A stretch of DNA of 64,000 nt from Streptomyces sp. col6 (GCF_008042035.1 NZ_RDBL01000014.1:173272-237271), one strand, 5' to 3'; shown: positions 16,230-25,604, numbered from the stretch's first letter. Translations and numbers: made by a program. Notes: generated by a model from the sequence alone, not told the origin.

Positions 16230-16742
16230 CTACGCCGTCACGGCCGGCGGAGCCGTGTAGGTGTGGAGCAGGGCCGTCCGGCCGTCGGGCGTCGTCCAGT
16301 CGCCGGGGCGGCTGCCCACGCGGCGCCATCCGGAGCGCTCGTAGAGCGCGACCGCGGCGCGGCCGCCGTCCTCCACCTCCAGGACGGGCCGCAGGCCGTC
16401 GCCGGCAGCGGCCCGCGCGGCGGCGGCCAGCAGGGCGCGGGCCACACCGCGTCTGCGCGCGGTGGCCGTGGCGAACAGGCGGGACACCGCGGCCAGTTCC
16501 GCGGCGGGCCGCCCGATCCGGGCCGCCAGGGCATCGCCGGTGCGGGTGAGGGCGACGTGCCCGAGGACACGCGGACCGTCCACCGCCACCCAGGCCCCGA
16601 GCAGCCCGCCGGGCGTGAGCCAGCCCGCCGGGTCGGCCGGCCACGCCACCGGGTAGCGGTCCGCCTCGTACACGGTGGCCAGGGCCTCGACGCAGGACTC
16701 CATGTCGTCGTCGCGACGGCGGCGTATCCGTGGTTCGGTCAT
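16230..16742 (-). CDS. GNAT-family N-acetyltransferase
   Basis: A 170-residue acyl-CoA-dependent acetyltransferase. The GNAT core is readable: VAVDGPRVLGHVALT (beta strands 2-4), the CoA pyrophosphate loop ATARRRGVARALLAAA (R-x-x-G-x-A), then PVLEVEDGGRAAVALYERSGWRRVGS, the typical ending ALYERxGW. Start ATG 16742 (MTEPRIRRRR) has GAGGA 8 nt upstream; the longer frame is rejected. It is convergent with the GH2 gene and unrelated to the sugar locus by sequence. The substrate is unknown. Confidence 0.85.
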   Translation of the reverse strand: MTEPRIRRRRDDDMESCVEALATVYEADRYPVAWPADPAGWLTPGGLLGAWVAVDGPRVLGHVALTRTGDALAARIGRPAAELAAVSRLFATATARRRGVARALLAAAARAAAGDGLRPVLEVEDGGRAAVALYERSGWRRVGSRPGDWTTPDGRTALLHTYTAPPAVTA

Positions 16743-16816
16743 CCCGTGATCCTCACACAGCGGCCCGCCGACCGGCGCGTCGGCCTCATCCCGGAACGGG
16801 GCGCGGGCAGCCGGAA

Positions 16817-16857
16817 GCTCCCGGCGGTGCGGGCTCGTGCCGCGCACCGCCGGGAGC
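16817..16857 (-). terminator. Terminator of the PA14-GH2-LamG gene
   Basis: Perfect 15-bp inverted repeat GCTCCCGGCGGTGCG (16817-16831) and CGCACCGCCGGGAGC (16843-16857), 11-nt loop, 33 nt after the stop codon at 16891. Confidence 0.75.
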
Positions 16858-16890
16858 GGTCCTGAGGGGCGGGGTGCTACACGCGGGGGG

Positions 16891-19800
16891 TCACGCCTTG
16901 CCGCCGTCGTACAGCGCGGTCACCTCCTGGTCGGTGAGCGCCTTGTCGTACACCTGCACCTGGTCCACGGAGCCGTTCCAGAAGTCGGTGTTGTTGCCCG
17001 ACCACTTGGCGCGGCCCACGGACAGGGCGCCGCTGCTGACGTCGGCCGATCCGGCCGGGGCGGTGGAGGCGAGCTTGCCGTCCACGTACAGCTTGATCTC
17101 GTCACCGCTGCGGACGCCGACCAGGTGGTACCAGTGGCCGAGCTCGGGCTTGATCTCCGCGCGGGCCCGGTGGGCGCCGGGGGTGGAGAAGGCGAACGCG
17201 CCCTGTCCGTACTGGAGGTAGAACGGGTTCTCCTGGCGCCGGCCGTCCTGGCTGACGACGGTGGCGTAGTTGCCCGGGAGGGCATCCAGGGAGGCCCAGG
17301 CGGAGACGGTGTAGTCGCCGGTGGTGTCGACGACCGGGCCGTCGGTCTCCGCGTACTGGCCCTCACCGTTGAACTTCAGCGCCGAGCCGTGCACGCCGGT
17401 GGTCCAGGACGTGCCCTCGGAGAGGGTCAGGTCCTTGTGGTTCGGGCCGCTGTCGGAGGCCTTGGTGCCCTTGTTCTCGTCGAGGGACCAGGAGCCGCCG
17501 CCCTTGACGGGGGTGCGGGTGCCGGCCGCGGCACCGGCGGCGATGACCTCGCGGTTGATCTTGCGGACCTGGGCGGCGTCGACCTTGATCTCGCGGCGGT
17601 CGTACGTCCAGAGGCCGTTGAGCTCGTTCTCCAGATCGGTCACCTGGGTGTAGATGGAGCCGGAGAGTTCGGCGCCGGCCGCCTCCAGGTAGTAATTACG
17701 GGTGTTCTCGACGTACTTGGCGGTGAGCGCGGCCTTGTCGGCGACACCGCTGTAGATCACGGTCGGGGCGCCGGGCCACATGTGGCCGGGCATCCGCAGG
17801 GTGAAGCCGCCGTGCTCGCCGTCCATCGCGGCGCGGGTGGCGTCCGGGAAGGCCGGGTCGGTGTTGTTGTAGTCGTGGTGGTCGATGATGTCGCCCTTGC
17901 CCGAGTCACCCTTGGAGTTGCAGCAGTTGACACCGCTGTGGGCGTTGACGATGCGGGAGGGGTCGGCGGCCTGGACCTGCTCGGTGATCTTGCCGGTCTC
18001 GGTGCGGTCCCACTCGCCCCAGCCTTCGTTGAAGACGATCCAGGAGCCGATCGAGGGGTAGTTGTGGAGCTGCTCCATCTCCTCGGCACCCTGGTCGATG
18101 AAGGCCTGGTGGCCCTTCTCGTTGGTGAGGTTGCCGGAGACGAAGTCCTGCCACACGAACAGACCGAGCTGGTCGGCGTGGTAGTACCAGCGGGCGGGCT
18201 CGACCTTGATGTGCTTGCGCACGGAGTTGAAGCCGAGGTCCTTCTGCGCCTTCAGGTCGAAGACCAGCGCGTCGTCGCTGGGCGCGGTGTTCAGGCCGTC
18301 CGGGTAGAAGCCCTGGTCGAGCTGGGCGAGCGAGAAGAACGGCTTCCCGTTGAGGACGATCTTCTGGTAGCCGCCGACGTCGGCGATGCCGACGGAGCGC
18401 ATCCCGAAGTAGCTGTCGACGGTGTCCTTGGAGCCGCCGTCCTTGAGGGTGACCTCCAGGTCGTACAGGTACGGGTCGTCCGGGGACCACAGGTGCTGCT
18501 TGGCTACCGGGAGGCTCAGCTCGCGGTTGGCCGGGCCGCTGATCCTGCCGACGACCTTGCCCTTCTTGTCACGGGCGACGGCGGTGACCGTCGCGGACTT
18601 CGAGGCGTCCTCGGAATTGACCGTCAGGGCGAGGTTGCCCTTGTCGATGTCCGGGGTGGTCGTCAGGGAGTCGACGGCCGCCGGGGCGACGGGCTCCATC
18701 CAGACGGTCTGCCAGATGCCGGAGGAGGCGGTGTAGAAGATGCCGCCCGGGTTGGCCGACTGCTTGCCGGTGGGCTGGTCGGCACCGGTGGTGTCGGTGA
18801 CCCCGACGACGATCTCCTGCGGGCCGCTGCCCTTGATCGCGTCGGTGATGTCGGCGGTGAAGGCGGTGTAGCCGCCGGTGTGCTCGGCGACCTTCTTGCC
18901 GTTGACCCAGACGGTCGCCTGGTAGTCGACGGCACCGAAGTTGAGCTTCAGCCGGTTGCTCCTGCCGTGCTTGTCGGCCTTGACCGCCCAGTTCTGCGGG
19001 ACGGTGACGAGCTTGCGGTAGAACATGTGGTCTTCGTGGCGCTCCAGGCCGGAGAGCTGCGACTCGACCGGGTACGGCACGGTGATGCGCTCACCGAGCT
19101 TCTTGCCGAAGACGGGCTTCTCGCCCGCCTCGGCCCCGGCGAACTCCCACTGGCCGTTGAGGTTCTTCCACTTGTCGCGCACCTGCTGCGGCCGGGGGTA
19201 CTCGGGCAGCGGGTGGTTGCGGTCGACCTTGTCGCCCCACTTGGTGGTGAGACGGTGCGTGGAGTTGTTGGTGGCCGTGCGGTTGATGTCGGGGACGGTC
19301 TCGCCGCCCGCCTTCAGGCCGCCCTTGCCGTCGTACGCGATCTTGACGCGCTGGTCCTTGAGGACGGCGGCGTCCAGCTTGACGACGAGTTCCTTGCCGC
19401 CGCGGGCCCGGGTGACGGACTTGACCGGCATCGGGGTGGTGTCGGCCTCGACGGTGAGGTGGTTCTTCAGGTCCGCGTAGTCGCTGACCTTGTCGTCGAA
19501 GACGGCGTGCAGCTCGGTGCCGTTGTCCGCGACGCTCAGCCCGACGGGGTAGACCTCGAAGTCGGCGGGCGGGGTGAAGGCGGACTCCGGGACGAACTGC
19601 TTGGCCAGTTTCGCGCTGGACCAGCGCAGGAACATGTTGGCGCCGCCGGTGTCCTGGAACATCTCCAGCTTGAACTCGTGCGGCTCGCCGGCCTTGAGCG
19701 ATATCGGCGCGCTGGTCTGCTCGTTGTCCCAGTCCGGCTGCCAGTGGTCGATGACGGCCTTGCCGTCGATGAACAGCCGGAAGCCGTTGTCGCCACTGGC

Positions 19801-20166
19801 GGCGAAGGTGTAGTCGCCGTCCTCGGGAGCGGTGAGGAAACCGGTCCAGCGGGCGGTGGTGTTCTCGGCCTGGCCGGTGGTCGACTCGAACGTGCCCGCC
19901 AGACCGGGGAAGTTGATGTTCGGTTCGAGGGCGACCCCGCCGAGCTTGTCGAAGTCCCGCGCGCCGGGCGCGGACATGCTGAAGTACTCGCCCTTCAGCC
20001 CGTGGACGGTGGTGGCCGGGTCACCGGCCTTGAAGGTGGTCGAAGCGGCGCTCGCGGGGGCGGCCGCGGCGGCCGGGACGAGCGTGGCACCGAGGGGGAT
20101 GAGCAGCGCGGCGGCGCAGGCCGCTGTCCTGAACAGAGCGCGGGGGTGGGGCGTTTGTGGTCTCAA
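16891..20166 (-). CDS. Secreted multidomain GH2 enzyme (PA14-GH2-LamG)
   Basis: A 1091-residue exported glycoside hydrolase. Start TTG 20166 is chosen: AGGA lies 8 nt upstream and the product begins MRPQTPHPRALFRTAACAAA, a good signal peptide ending near AAAAPASA. Domains: PA14 carbohydrate-binding fold (about 50-190: GLKGEYFS, DGDYTFAASGDNGFRLFIDG, FLRWSS); a short divergent region; GH2 jelly roll from LPEYPRPQ; GGIFYTASSGIWQTVW; TIM barrel with acid/base in WIVFNEGWGEWD and nucleophile probably in AAMDGEHGGF; and a C-terminal LamG/concanavalin-like lectin (about 890-1091). It is a paralogue of the GH2 at 13785 with different accessory modules. Probably active on plant hemicellulose side chains; the substrate is unproven. 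Confidence 0.83.
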   Translation of the reverse strand: MRPQTPHPRALFRTAACAAALLIPLGATLVPAAAAAPASAASTTFKAGDPATTVHGLKGEYFSMSAPGARDFDKLGGVALEPNINFPGLAGTFESTTGQAENTTARWTGFLTAPEDGDYTFAASGDNGFRLFIDGKAVIDHWQPDWDNEQTSAPISLKAGEPHEFKLEMFQDTGGANMFLRWSSAKLAKQFVPESAFTPPADFEVYPVGLSVADNGTELHAVFDDKVSDYADLKNHLTVEADTTPMPVKSVTRARGGKELVVKLDAAVLKDQRVKIAYDGKGGLKAGGETVPDINRTATNNSTHRLTTKWGDKVDRNHPLPEYPRPQQVRDKWKNLNGQWEFAGAEAGEKPVFGKKLGERITVPYPVESQLSGLERHEDHMFYRKLVTVPQNWAVKADKHGRSNRLKLNFGAVDYQATVWVNGKKVAEHTGGYTAFTADITDAIKGSGPQEIVVGVTDTTGADQPTGKQSANPGGIFYTASSGIWQTVWMEPVAPAAVDSLTTTPDIDKGNLALTVNSEDASKSATVTAVARDKKGKVVGRISGPANRELSLPVAKQHLWSPDDPYLYDLEVTLKDGGSKDTVDSYFGMRSVGIADVGGYQKIVLNGKPFFSLAQLDQGFYPDGLNTAPSDDALVFDLKAQKDLGFNSVRKHIKVEPARWYYHADQLGLFVWQDFVSGNLTNEKGHQAFIDQGAEEMEQLHNYPSIGSWIVFNEGWGEWDRTETGKITEQVQAADPSRIVNAHSGVNCCNSKGDSGKGDIIDHHDYNNTDPAFPDATRAAMDGEHGGFTLRMPGHMWPGAPTVIYSGVADKAALTAKYVENTRNYYLEAAGAELSGSIYTQVTDLENELNGLWTYDRREIKVDAAQVRKINREVIAAGAAAGTRTPVKGGGSWSLDENKGTKASDSGPNHKDLTLSEGTSWTTGVHGSALKFNGEGQYAETDGPVVDTTGDYTVSAWASLDALPGNYATVVSQDGRRQENPFYLQYGQGAFAFSTPGAHRARAEIKPELGHWYHLVGVRSGDEIKLYVDGKLASTAPAGSADVSSGALSVGRAKWSGNNTDFWNGSVDQVQVYDKALTDQEVTALYDGGKA

Positions 20167-20327
20167 GGCGTCGTCCTGTCGAGAGAGCTGAAGTGCCTCG
20201 AACCTGTGAGGCACAGCACACAATCGAACATTGAGCCACAGCATCAAACGCAAAACAACAGTCGTGCGCGAGGATTTTTCAACGATAGAAAGTGTGGCGG
20301 ACGCGGGCTCGGGAGACGGCACACGCA

Positions 20328-20368
20328 GACCGCCCCCTTCACACACCTTGGGTGCGAAGGGGGCGGTC
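20328..20368 (-). terminator. Terminator of the Old Yellow Enzyme gene
   Basis: Perfect 13-bp inverted repeat GACCGCCCCCTTC (20328-20340) and GAAGGGGGCGGTC (20356-20368) with a small inner hairpin, 31 nt beyond the stop at 20400. Confidence 0.75.
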
Positions 20369-20399
20369 CGGGAACGAAACGGAATGTCCCGAAGGTGGG

Positions 20400-21497
20400 T
20401 CAGATCGCGTAGCCGTACGGGACAGGGGCGTGTACGGTGCCGTTCAGCGCACGGGCGGCGTCGCGGGCCCAGGAGGGGCTGCGCAGCAGTTCACGGCCGA
20501 GGAGCACGGCGTCCGCGCGGCCCTCGGTGAGGATCTTCTCGGCGTGCTGCGGGTCGGTGATGAGACCGACGGCCGCCACGGGCAGCGAGGTCTCCTTCCT
20601 GACGCGCTCGGCGAAGGGCACCTGGTAGCCGGGGCCGGTCGCGATGCGGACGCGCGGCGCGTTGCCGCCGGTGGAGACGTCGAGCAGGTCGACCCCGTGC
20701 TCCTTGAGCTGCGCCGCCAGCCGTACGGTCTCGTCGGCGGTCCAGCCGTCGCGCTCGTCCTCGGGGTTCTCGGTGAGCCAGTCCGTCGCGGAGACCCGGA
20801 AGAAGACGGGCAGGTCCTCGGGCCACACCTCGCGCACGGCGTCGACGACCTGGAGGGCAAAGCGCACGCGGTTCTCGTAGCTTCCGCCGTACTCGTCGGT
20901 GCGGTGGTTGGTGTGCGGGGAGAGGAACTGGCCGATGAGGTAACCGTGCGCACCGTGCACCTCGGCGACCTGGAAGCCGGCCTCGACGGCGCGGCGGGCG
21001 GCCTCGCGGAAGTCGTCGACGACACCGGCGATCTCGTCGGCGGTCAGCTCGTGCGGCACCGGGTAGCCCTCGTCGAAGGGCAGCGGACTCGGGGCGACCG
21101 GGGTCCAGCCGTGTGCGTCGGGGCCGACGGGGCCGCCACCGGTCCACGGCGCCGCGGTCGACGCCTTACGGCCGGCGTGGGCGAGCTGGATACCGACCAC
21201 GGAGCCCTGCGCCTTGACGAAGTCGGTGATCCGGCGGAACGCCTCGACCTGGGTGTCGTTCCAGATGCCGAGGTCGGCCGGGCTGATCCGGCCCTCGGGG
21301 CTGACCGCGGTGGCCTCGGTGAGGATCAGGCCGGTGCCGCCGGTGGCGCGGGCCGCGAGGTGGGCGAAGTGCCAGTCGCCCGGCACGCCCGTCTCCGGCC
21401 CCTCCACCGCGGCGCTGTACTGGCACATGGGCGCCATCCACACCCGGTTGGGCACGACAAGCGACCTGAGGGTGTAGGGCTCGAAGAGGGCACTCAC
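20400..21497 (-). CDS. NADH:flavin oxidoreductase, Old Yellow Enzyme (YqjM-like)
   Basis: A 365-residue FMN-dependent ene-reductase that reduces activated C=C bonds of enones and quinones with NAD(P)H. The fold begins LFEPYTLRSLVVPNRVWMAP, with MCQYSA (the Cys that tunes the flavin in YqjM-type enzymes), QLAHAGRKAS, EVHGAHGYLIGQFLSP (substrate-binding His pair), YGGSYENR, RVSATDW and VAAVGLITDP. Start GTG 21497 has GGAG 7 nt upstream and removes a 16-residue artefactual extension. Three copies of TAGTACGA lie just upstream, so it is probably regulated by a stress- or electrophile-sensing repressor. No regulator gene is adjacent. Confidence 0.88.
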   Translation of the reverse strand: MSALFEPYTLRSLVVPNRVWMAPMCQYSAAVEGPETGVPGDWHFAHLAARATGGTGLILTEATAVSPEGRISPADLGIWNDTQVEAFRRITDFVKAQGSVVGIQLAHAGRKASTAAPWTGGGPVGPDAHGWTPVAPSPLPFDEGYPVPHELTADEIAGVVDDFREAARRAVEAGFQVAEVHGAHGYLIGQFLSPHTNHRTDEYGGSYENRVRFALQVVDAVREVWPEDLPVFFRVSATDWLTENPEDERDGWTADETVRLAAQLKEHGVDLLDVSTGGNAPRVRIATGPGYQVPFAERVRKETSLPVAAVGLITDPQHAEKILTEGRADAVLLGRELLRSPSWARDAARALNGTVHAPVPYGYAI

Positions 21498-21532
21498 GAC
21501 GGACTCCGTTTCGCCGGGTACGGAAGGATCGC

Positions 21533-21588
21533 TAGTACGATACATCCCGTAGTACGACGCCCGTCAAATTACGACCACTCTCGTACTA
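21533..21588 (-). promoter_or_regulatory. Triple TAGTACGA element upstream of the Old Yellow Enzyme gene
   Basis: TAGTACGA occurs at 21533-21540 and 21550-21557 (17-bp spacing, same face) and inverted at 21581-21588. The outer pair extends to a perfect 9-bp inverted repeat (CTAGTACGA, TCGTACTAG). The AT-rich, repeated, symmetrical character and position suggest operators around the promoter. Confidence 0.55.
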
Positions 21589-21612
21589 GTGGGACCCGCG
21601 CCGGGCCCCGGG

Positions 21613-21891
21613 TCAGTGGGGGCTCAGCGGGTACGAGGTGCGGCCGGAGGCCTCGTCGATCTCGTCGTGGGCCTTGGTCAGCAGTTTCATCGCGAGTTCG
21701 TTCAGCGCGCGGGCTCCGGCGATCTCCTCCCCCACCCGGGGCTGCTCGGCGTCCGAGGGGTGGCGGCTTGCGTAGCCGTGCGCGCGTACCTCCTGTCCGT
21801 CGGAGAGCCGCACCAGGGCTGCCGCGCGGGTGCGGTGGGTGTCCTCCTCGAATTCCAGCTCGATGTGCCAGCCGACAGCGGTTCGGGTCAT
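21613..21891 (-). CDS. DUF1876 domain protein
   Basis: A 92-residue small protein beginning MTRTAVGWHIELEFEEDTHR, matching the DUF1876 family (dsRBD-like fold, common in actinobacteria, function unknown). VRLSDGQEVRAHGYASRHP and ELAMKLLTKAHDEIDEASG are the characteristic strand and helix parts. Start ATG 21891 is fixed by a near-perfect GGAGGTGA. It follows a second small gene on the same strand by 88 bp, and the two may be co-transcribed. Confidence 0.8.
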   Translation of the reverse strand: MTRTAVGWHIELEFEEDTHRTRAAALVRLSDGQEVRAHGYASRHPSDAEQPRVGEEIAGARALNELAMKLLTKAHDEIDEASGRTSYPLSPH

Positions 21892-21979
21892 GGCGCTCAC
21901 CTCCGGAAGGTCTCCCCTCCAGGGTGCGCCTCGCGCGGGCGCGGCGCGCGAGCGGGCGGGACCGGTGGCCGGGGGTTGC

Positions 21980-22360
21980 TCAGGCGCCGGCCCCCCGTCC
22001 CCGGCGGCGGAGCGGGATGGAGGCGGCCACGTCGTACATCTGGTTCCAGCTGCGCCCGGCGCCCGAGGACCAGGTGACATGGGCGGTGCCCCCGTCGGTG
22101 CGGACGGCCTCCACCGTCATGGGGCGGTCGCCGTCGCGCACGTCGCCCCGGCGCAGCTCGTCCGCCCTGACGGTGACGTGGTCCGCCGGGCCGCTCTCGG
22201 CCTCGTCCGCCGCGAAGCCGAGAGCGGTGGCCAGTTCCCGGGCGCGGGCCGGGGTGCACAGGAGGGTGAGGTCGCCGGACGGCGTCGCGACCCGGATCCC
22301 GACCTCCGCCCCGGCGGGGGCGATGTCCCGGATTCCGGTGTCCTCGTGCTCGTTCGTCAT
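21980..22360 (-). CDS. Hypothetical protein
   Basis: A 126-residue soluble acidic protein that I do not recognise. It has a run of alternating hydrophobic residues (GIRVATPSGDLTLLCTP), then a helix (ARARELATALGFAADEA), then a second beta-rich part (ADELRRGDVRDGDRPMTVEA, HVTWSSGAGRSWNQMYDV) and a basic tail. ATG 22360 has GGAAG upstream. No signal or membrane segment. It precedes the DUF1876 gene on the same strand, which is the only contextual hint. Confidence 0.6.
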   Translation of the reverse strand: MTNEHEDTGIRDIAPAGAEVGIRVATPSGDLTLLCTPARARELATALGFAADEAESGPADHVTVRADELRRGDVRDGDRPMTVEAVRTDGGTAHVTWSSGAGRSWNQMYDVAASIPLRRRGRGAGA

Positions 22361-22395
22361 CGCTTCCGCGCCTTCCCGTGTTCCGGACCCCGGGC

Positions 22396-25300
22396 TCAGT
22401 CCAGCCGGAGGCTCTCCGGCGGACCCAGGTAGCTGGGTTCGAGGCCGCCGGTGTCGATCACCAGGTTCTGGAGCACCACCGTCGGATCGACCATCCAGAA
22501 TTTCAGCACATGCGTGCCGGGGGCGGCGATCCGGTGGACGGTGCTGGTGACGTTGACGTTGTCGGAGGTGTTACGGGCCCACTGCGCGTTCATGGTCCCG
22601 TCGTCGGCCCCCGTCGCCTTCGTGACGTTCACCCGCTGCGGCACGGCGTCGTCGAAGGAGACGGCGTAGGTGAGCCCGTCGGTCGGCAGCGGGTTGTTGC
22701 GGGGCGAGAGGTACGTGTGCAGGGTGACCGGGCCGGTGGTGAAGAGGCTGACCCGGTACTCCAGGCGCGGGCTCCGGCCCCCGGGCGTCTGCCGGGCGGC
22801 GGTGACCGGGAAGGGTTCCATCCCGGCGCCGGTGCGGCCGATGTCCGGGATGCGCTCCCAGTGGACGTCCCAGCCGCCGACGGCCCGGTGGTAGTGGTCG
22901 GCCGCGATGGAGACATAGCCACCGGCCTCGACGAAGCCGCCGAGCCGGGCGCGGGAGAGCGCGGGGCGGTCGATCACCGCCGTGATCACGACCTCCGTTC
23001 CGTCCGGCCCGCCGACCGTGACCGGGACACGGGTCACCCCCTTCGGCGCCCGGTCCCAGTCGACGCGCAGGGTGATCCGGTCCTGTGTGTCCACCCGGCC
23101 GCGCACCCGGTCGGCGGTCAGCCAGGAGGCCCCGGTCCGCACCCGGTAGTCGAACGGCGCGCGACCCCGGTTGAACACCTCGATGTACTGGGCGGGCCGG
23201 GTCTGGTACGGGCTGAACACCGGCAGCACGGCGGGCTCGGTCTCGTGCGGCCACCAGGCGGTGGAGCCGTCCACAGCGACGCCCATCTCGGCCCGCGCGG
23301 GCAGGTCGATACGGGTGACGGCCGGGAAGAGCACGTCCTTCAGAGCCACGTTGTCGATCTCGGGCTGCTGCCAGGGGGCGTTGGGCCCGTAGCGTTCGAT
23401 GTCGCCGTAGTCGATGTGCGGCTGGGTCTGGAAGCCCTGCCACTTGCCGCCGGCGATCCCGGCGTTGAAGCGGTCGGCCAGCGCGAAGTCGTCGGCGAGC
23501 CGTGCCTCGGCGGTGGCCGCGAGGGTGTTGGTGAGGGCCCGGCCCTGGGCCGCGTAGTGGAGGTTGGTGAACCCCGCCTCGCGCAGCGCGTACAGGTTGG
23601 CCGTGGCCGCCACCTCGTAGCCGACCAGTTCGTACCATGCGTCCTGGGCGGAGGCGGGCAGCCGGCGCCCGATCCGTTCGGCCTGCTCCCCGAGGACCCG
23701 CCATTCCTCGGTGACGCGTTCCAGCTCGCGGTAGTGGACGAGGCCGAACGGCGACGCCCGGTCGTCGTACACGACGGCCGAGCTGTCGGTGGCGGGGTCC
23801 TTGGCCGGGTCGAGGGTGATCCGGCGGTTGAGGAGTTCGGGCTTGCGGCGCGCCTGGAGCCGGGCGTAGGTGCGCAGCACGGAGGCGATCTCTTCGGCCT
23901 GCTTCCCGCCGAAGTTCTGCCGGGCGTATGTCTCCTCCCACTCCGGCAGCCGGTCCAGGGTCCAGCGTTCCGGGTTCCAGGCGTACTCCAGGAAGAACTG
24001 GGTCGGCAGCTCGTTGCCCTTGAGGTCGCCGGCGTTGGTGACCCACAGACCGTGGTTGCCGTAGGCCGCGCACTGGTGGAGCTGGTCCCACATGTTGGGC
24101 AGGGATGTGGTGTCCACCCACTTGTAGTTGCGGCCGACGCCGACGTAGTCGAAGTGGTAGTACAGCCCGTAGCCGCCCGGCCTCGGCTTCTCGGCGGGGT
24201 CGGGGAGTTTGCGGATGTTGGCCCAGTTGTCGTCGGTGAGGACCACGGTGACGTCGTCGGGGACGCGCAGGCCCCGGTCCCAGTAGCGCTGGACCTCCTT
24301 GTAGAGCGTCCAGACCTGCGGGATCGTGGTGACGTCCCTGCCGGAGACCTCGGCCAGGATCTCGCGCTGGGTGGCGATGATCTCGGTCATCAGCTCGATG
24401 CCGTCGCCGTCGGGGAGGCTGACGTCGCCGTTGCCGCGCATGCCGAGGGTGACGACGCCCTCGAAGTCCTCGTCCTTCATCCGGCGGATGCCCTCCGCCC
24501 AGTACGCCTTCAGCGCCGCGGCGTTGCGGCGGAAGGACCACTCGCCGGTGCCGCCGTAGGGGTCGTGGCCGGGGGTGGTGATGTTCCCGTCGCTGTCGCG
24601 TACGGCGGCGACGGCGTGCCGGTTCCACTCCTCGATGCCGCGCATCATGGGCGCTTCGTGCGAGGTGCCCATGACCACGCCGTACGCCTTGGCGGTGGCG
24701 TGGTTGAGCGGGTCGTCCTCGGCGAAGGCGCGGCCCCAGACGGCCGGCCACAGGTAGTTGGCCTTGAGCCGGAGCATGACCTCGAAGACCCGGGCGTAGA
24801 AGTCGGCGTTGAAGCCGCCCTCGAAGCCGGGGGCCTTGCCGGGTCCGAAGTGGGCGGGCGCCCAGGTGCCGAGGGCCGGGTTCTCGTCGTTGATGAAGAA
24901 GCCGCGGTACTTCACGGCCGGGGTGCCCTGGGTGTGGAGTCCGGGCCGTACGTGGATCTCGTCGCGGTGTACGGGGGTGACGTCGTCCCACCAGTACCAG
25001 GGCGAGACGCCGATCCCCCGCGAGACGTCGTACGCGCCGAAGACGGTCCCGCGCTGGTCGCTGCCCGCGATGACGAATGCGCGCTCCACGCCGGGGAACG
25101 GCTTGTCGACGACGGTCTGGAGGCTGGTCTCCCACTTGCCCCGGATCGAGGAGACGTCGAGCCGGCCGTCGGCGACGAGCCGGTCGATGAGGGGGCTGCG
25201 GCCCACGGTCCCGATGACCGTGATCTCGCGGGCCTTCGGGACCGCCCCGTGCGCGAGGGCGGGGCGGACACCGGTGACGCGTTCGATGTCGTCGCGGAGG

Positions 25301-25578
25301 TCGCCGGCGACCCGTACGACGCCCGTCCAGTCGCGGTCGCTGACCAGGACCGGTGTCGCCCGCCCGTGCCTGACCAGCGGGAAGCTGCCGCGCGATGCGG
25401 TGAAGGCGATGTACGCGCCGGGGTCGGTGGGCCGGGCGGCGGGGCCGTGCCCGGTGGCCGACGCCTCGCCGGTGAGCCCGACGAGGGAGCCGAGCGGGGT
25501 CGCGGTGAGTGCGGTGAGCCCGAGGCCGAGGCCGAGGACCGATCGGCGGCTGGTGGGCCGCGGGGTGTCGTTGTCCAT
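22396..25578 (-). CDS. Secreted GH115 glycoside hydrolase (xylan alpha-1,2-glucuronidase family)
   Basis: A 1060-residue exported enzyme expected to remove (4-O-methyl)glucuronic acid from intact xylan. The N-terminus has a Tat motif (TSRRSVLGLGLG). The body has GH115 features: a small N-terminal domain, then VKYRGFFINDENPALGTWAP at the start of the barrel, KANYLWPAVWGRAFAEDDPLN, VMGTSHEAPMMRGIEEW, WTLYKEVQRYWDRGL, VVLTDDNWANIR and YYHFDYVGVGRNYKWVDT, with a C-terminal beta domain to the end. Length fits the family. ATG 25578 is preceded by AGGGAGAGC. It lies 27 bp after the GH10 xylanase gene on the same strand, so the two are probably one transcript that debranches and cuts glucuronoxylan. 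Confidence 0.88.
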   Translation of the reverse strand: MDNDTPRPTSRRSVLGLGLGLTALTATPLGSLVGLTGEASATGHGPAARPTDPGAYIAFTASRGSFPLVRHGRATPVLVSDRDWTGVVRVAGDLRDDIERVTGVRPALAHGAVPKAREITVIGTVGRSPLIDRLVADGRLDVSSIRGKWETSLQTVVDKPFPGVERAFVIAGSDQRGTVFGAYDVSRGIGVSPWYWWDDVTPVHRDEIHVRPGLHTQGTPAVKYRGFFINDENPALGTWAPAHFGPGKAPGFEGGFNADFYARVFEVMLRLKANYLWPAVWGRAFAEDDPLNHATAKAYGVVMGTSHEAPMMRGIEEWNRHAVAAVRDSDGNITTPGHDPYGGTGEWSFRRNAAALKAYWAEGIRRMKDEDFEGVVTLGMRGNGDVSLPDGDGIELMTEIIATQREILAEVSGRDVTTIPQVWTLYKEVQRYWDRGLRVPDDVTVVLTDDNWANIRKLPDPAEKPRPGGYGLYYHFDYVGVGRNYKWVDTTSLPNMWDQLHQCAAYGNHGLWVTNAGDLKGNELPTQFFLEYAWNPERWTLDRLPEWEETYARQNFGGKQAEEIASVLRTYARLQARRKPELLNRRITLDPAKDPATDSSAVVYDDRASPFGLVHYRELERVTEEWRVLGEQAERIGRRLPASAQDAWYELVGYEVAATANLYALREAGFTNLHYAAQGRALTNTLAATAEARLADDFALADRFNAGIAGGKWQGFQTQPHIDYGDIERYGPNAPWQQPEIDNVALKDVLFPAVTRIDLPARAEMGVAVDGSTAWWPHETEPAVLPVFSPYQTRPAQYIEVFNRGRAPFDYRVRTGASWLTADRVRGRVDTQDRITLRVDWDRAPKGVTRVPVTVGGPDGTEVVITAVIDRPALSRARLGGFVEAGGYVSIAADHYHRAVGGWDVHWERIPDIGRTGAGMEPFPVTAARQTPGGRSPRLEYRVSLFTTGPVTLHTYLSPRNNPLPTDGLTYAVSFDDAVPQRVNVTKATGADDGTMNAQWARNTSDNVNVTSTVHRIAAPGTHVLKFWMVDPTVVLQNLVIDTGGLEPSYLGPPESLRLD

Positions 25579-25604
25579 TCTGCTCTCCCTGTCCCTCTCC
25601 GCGC

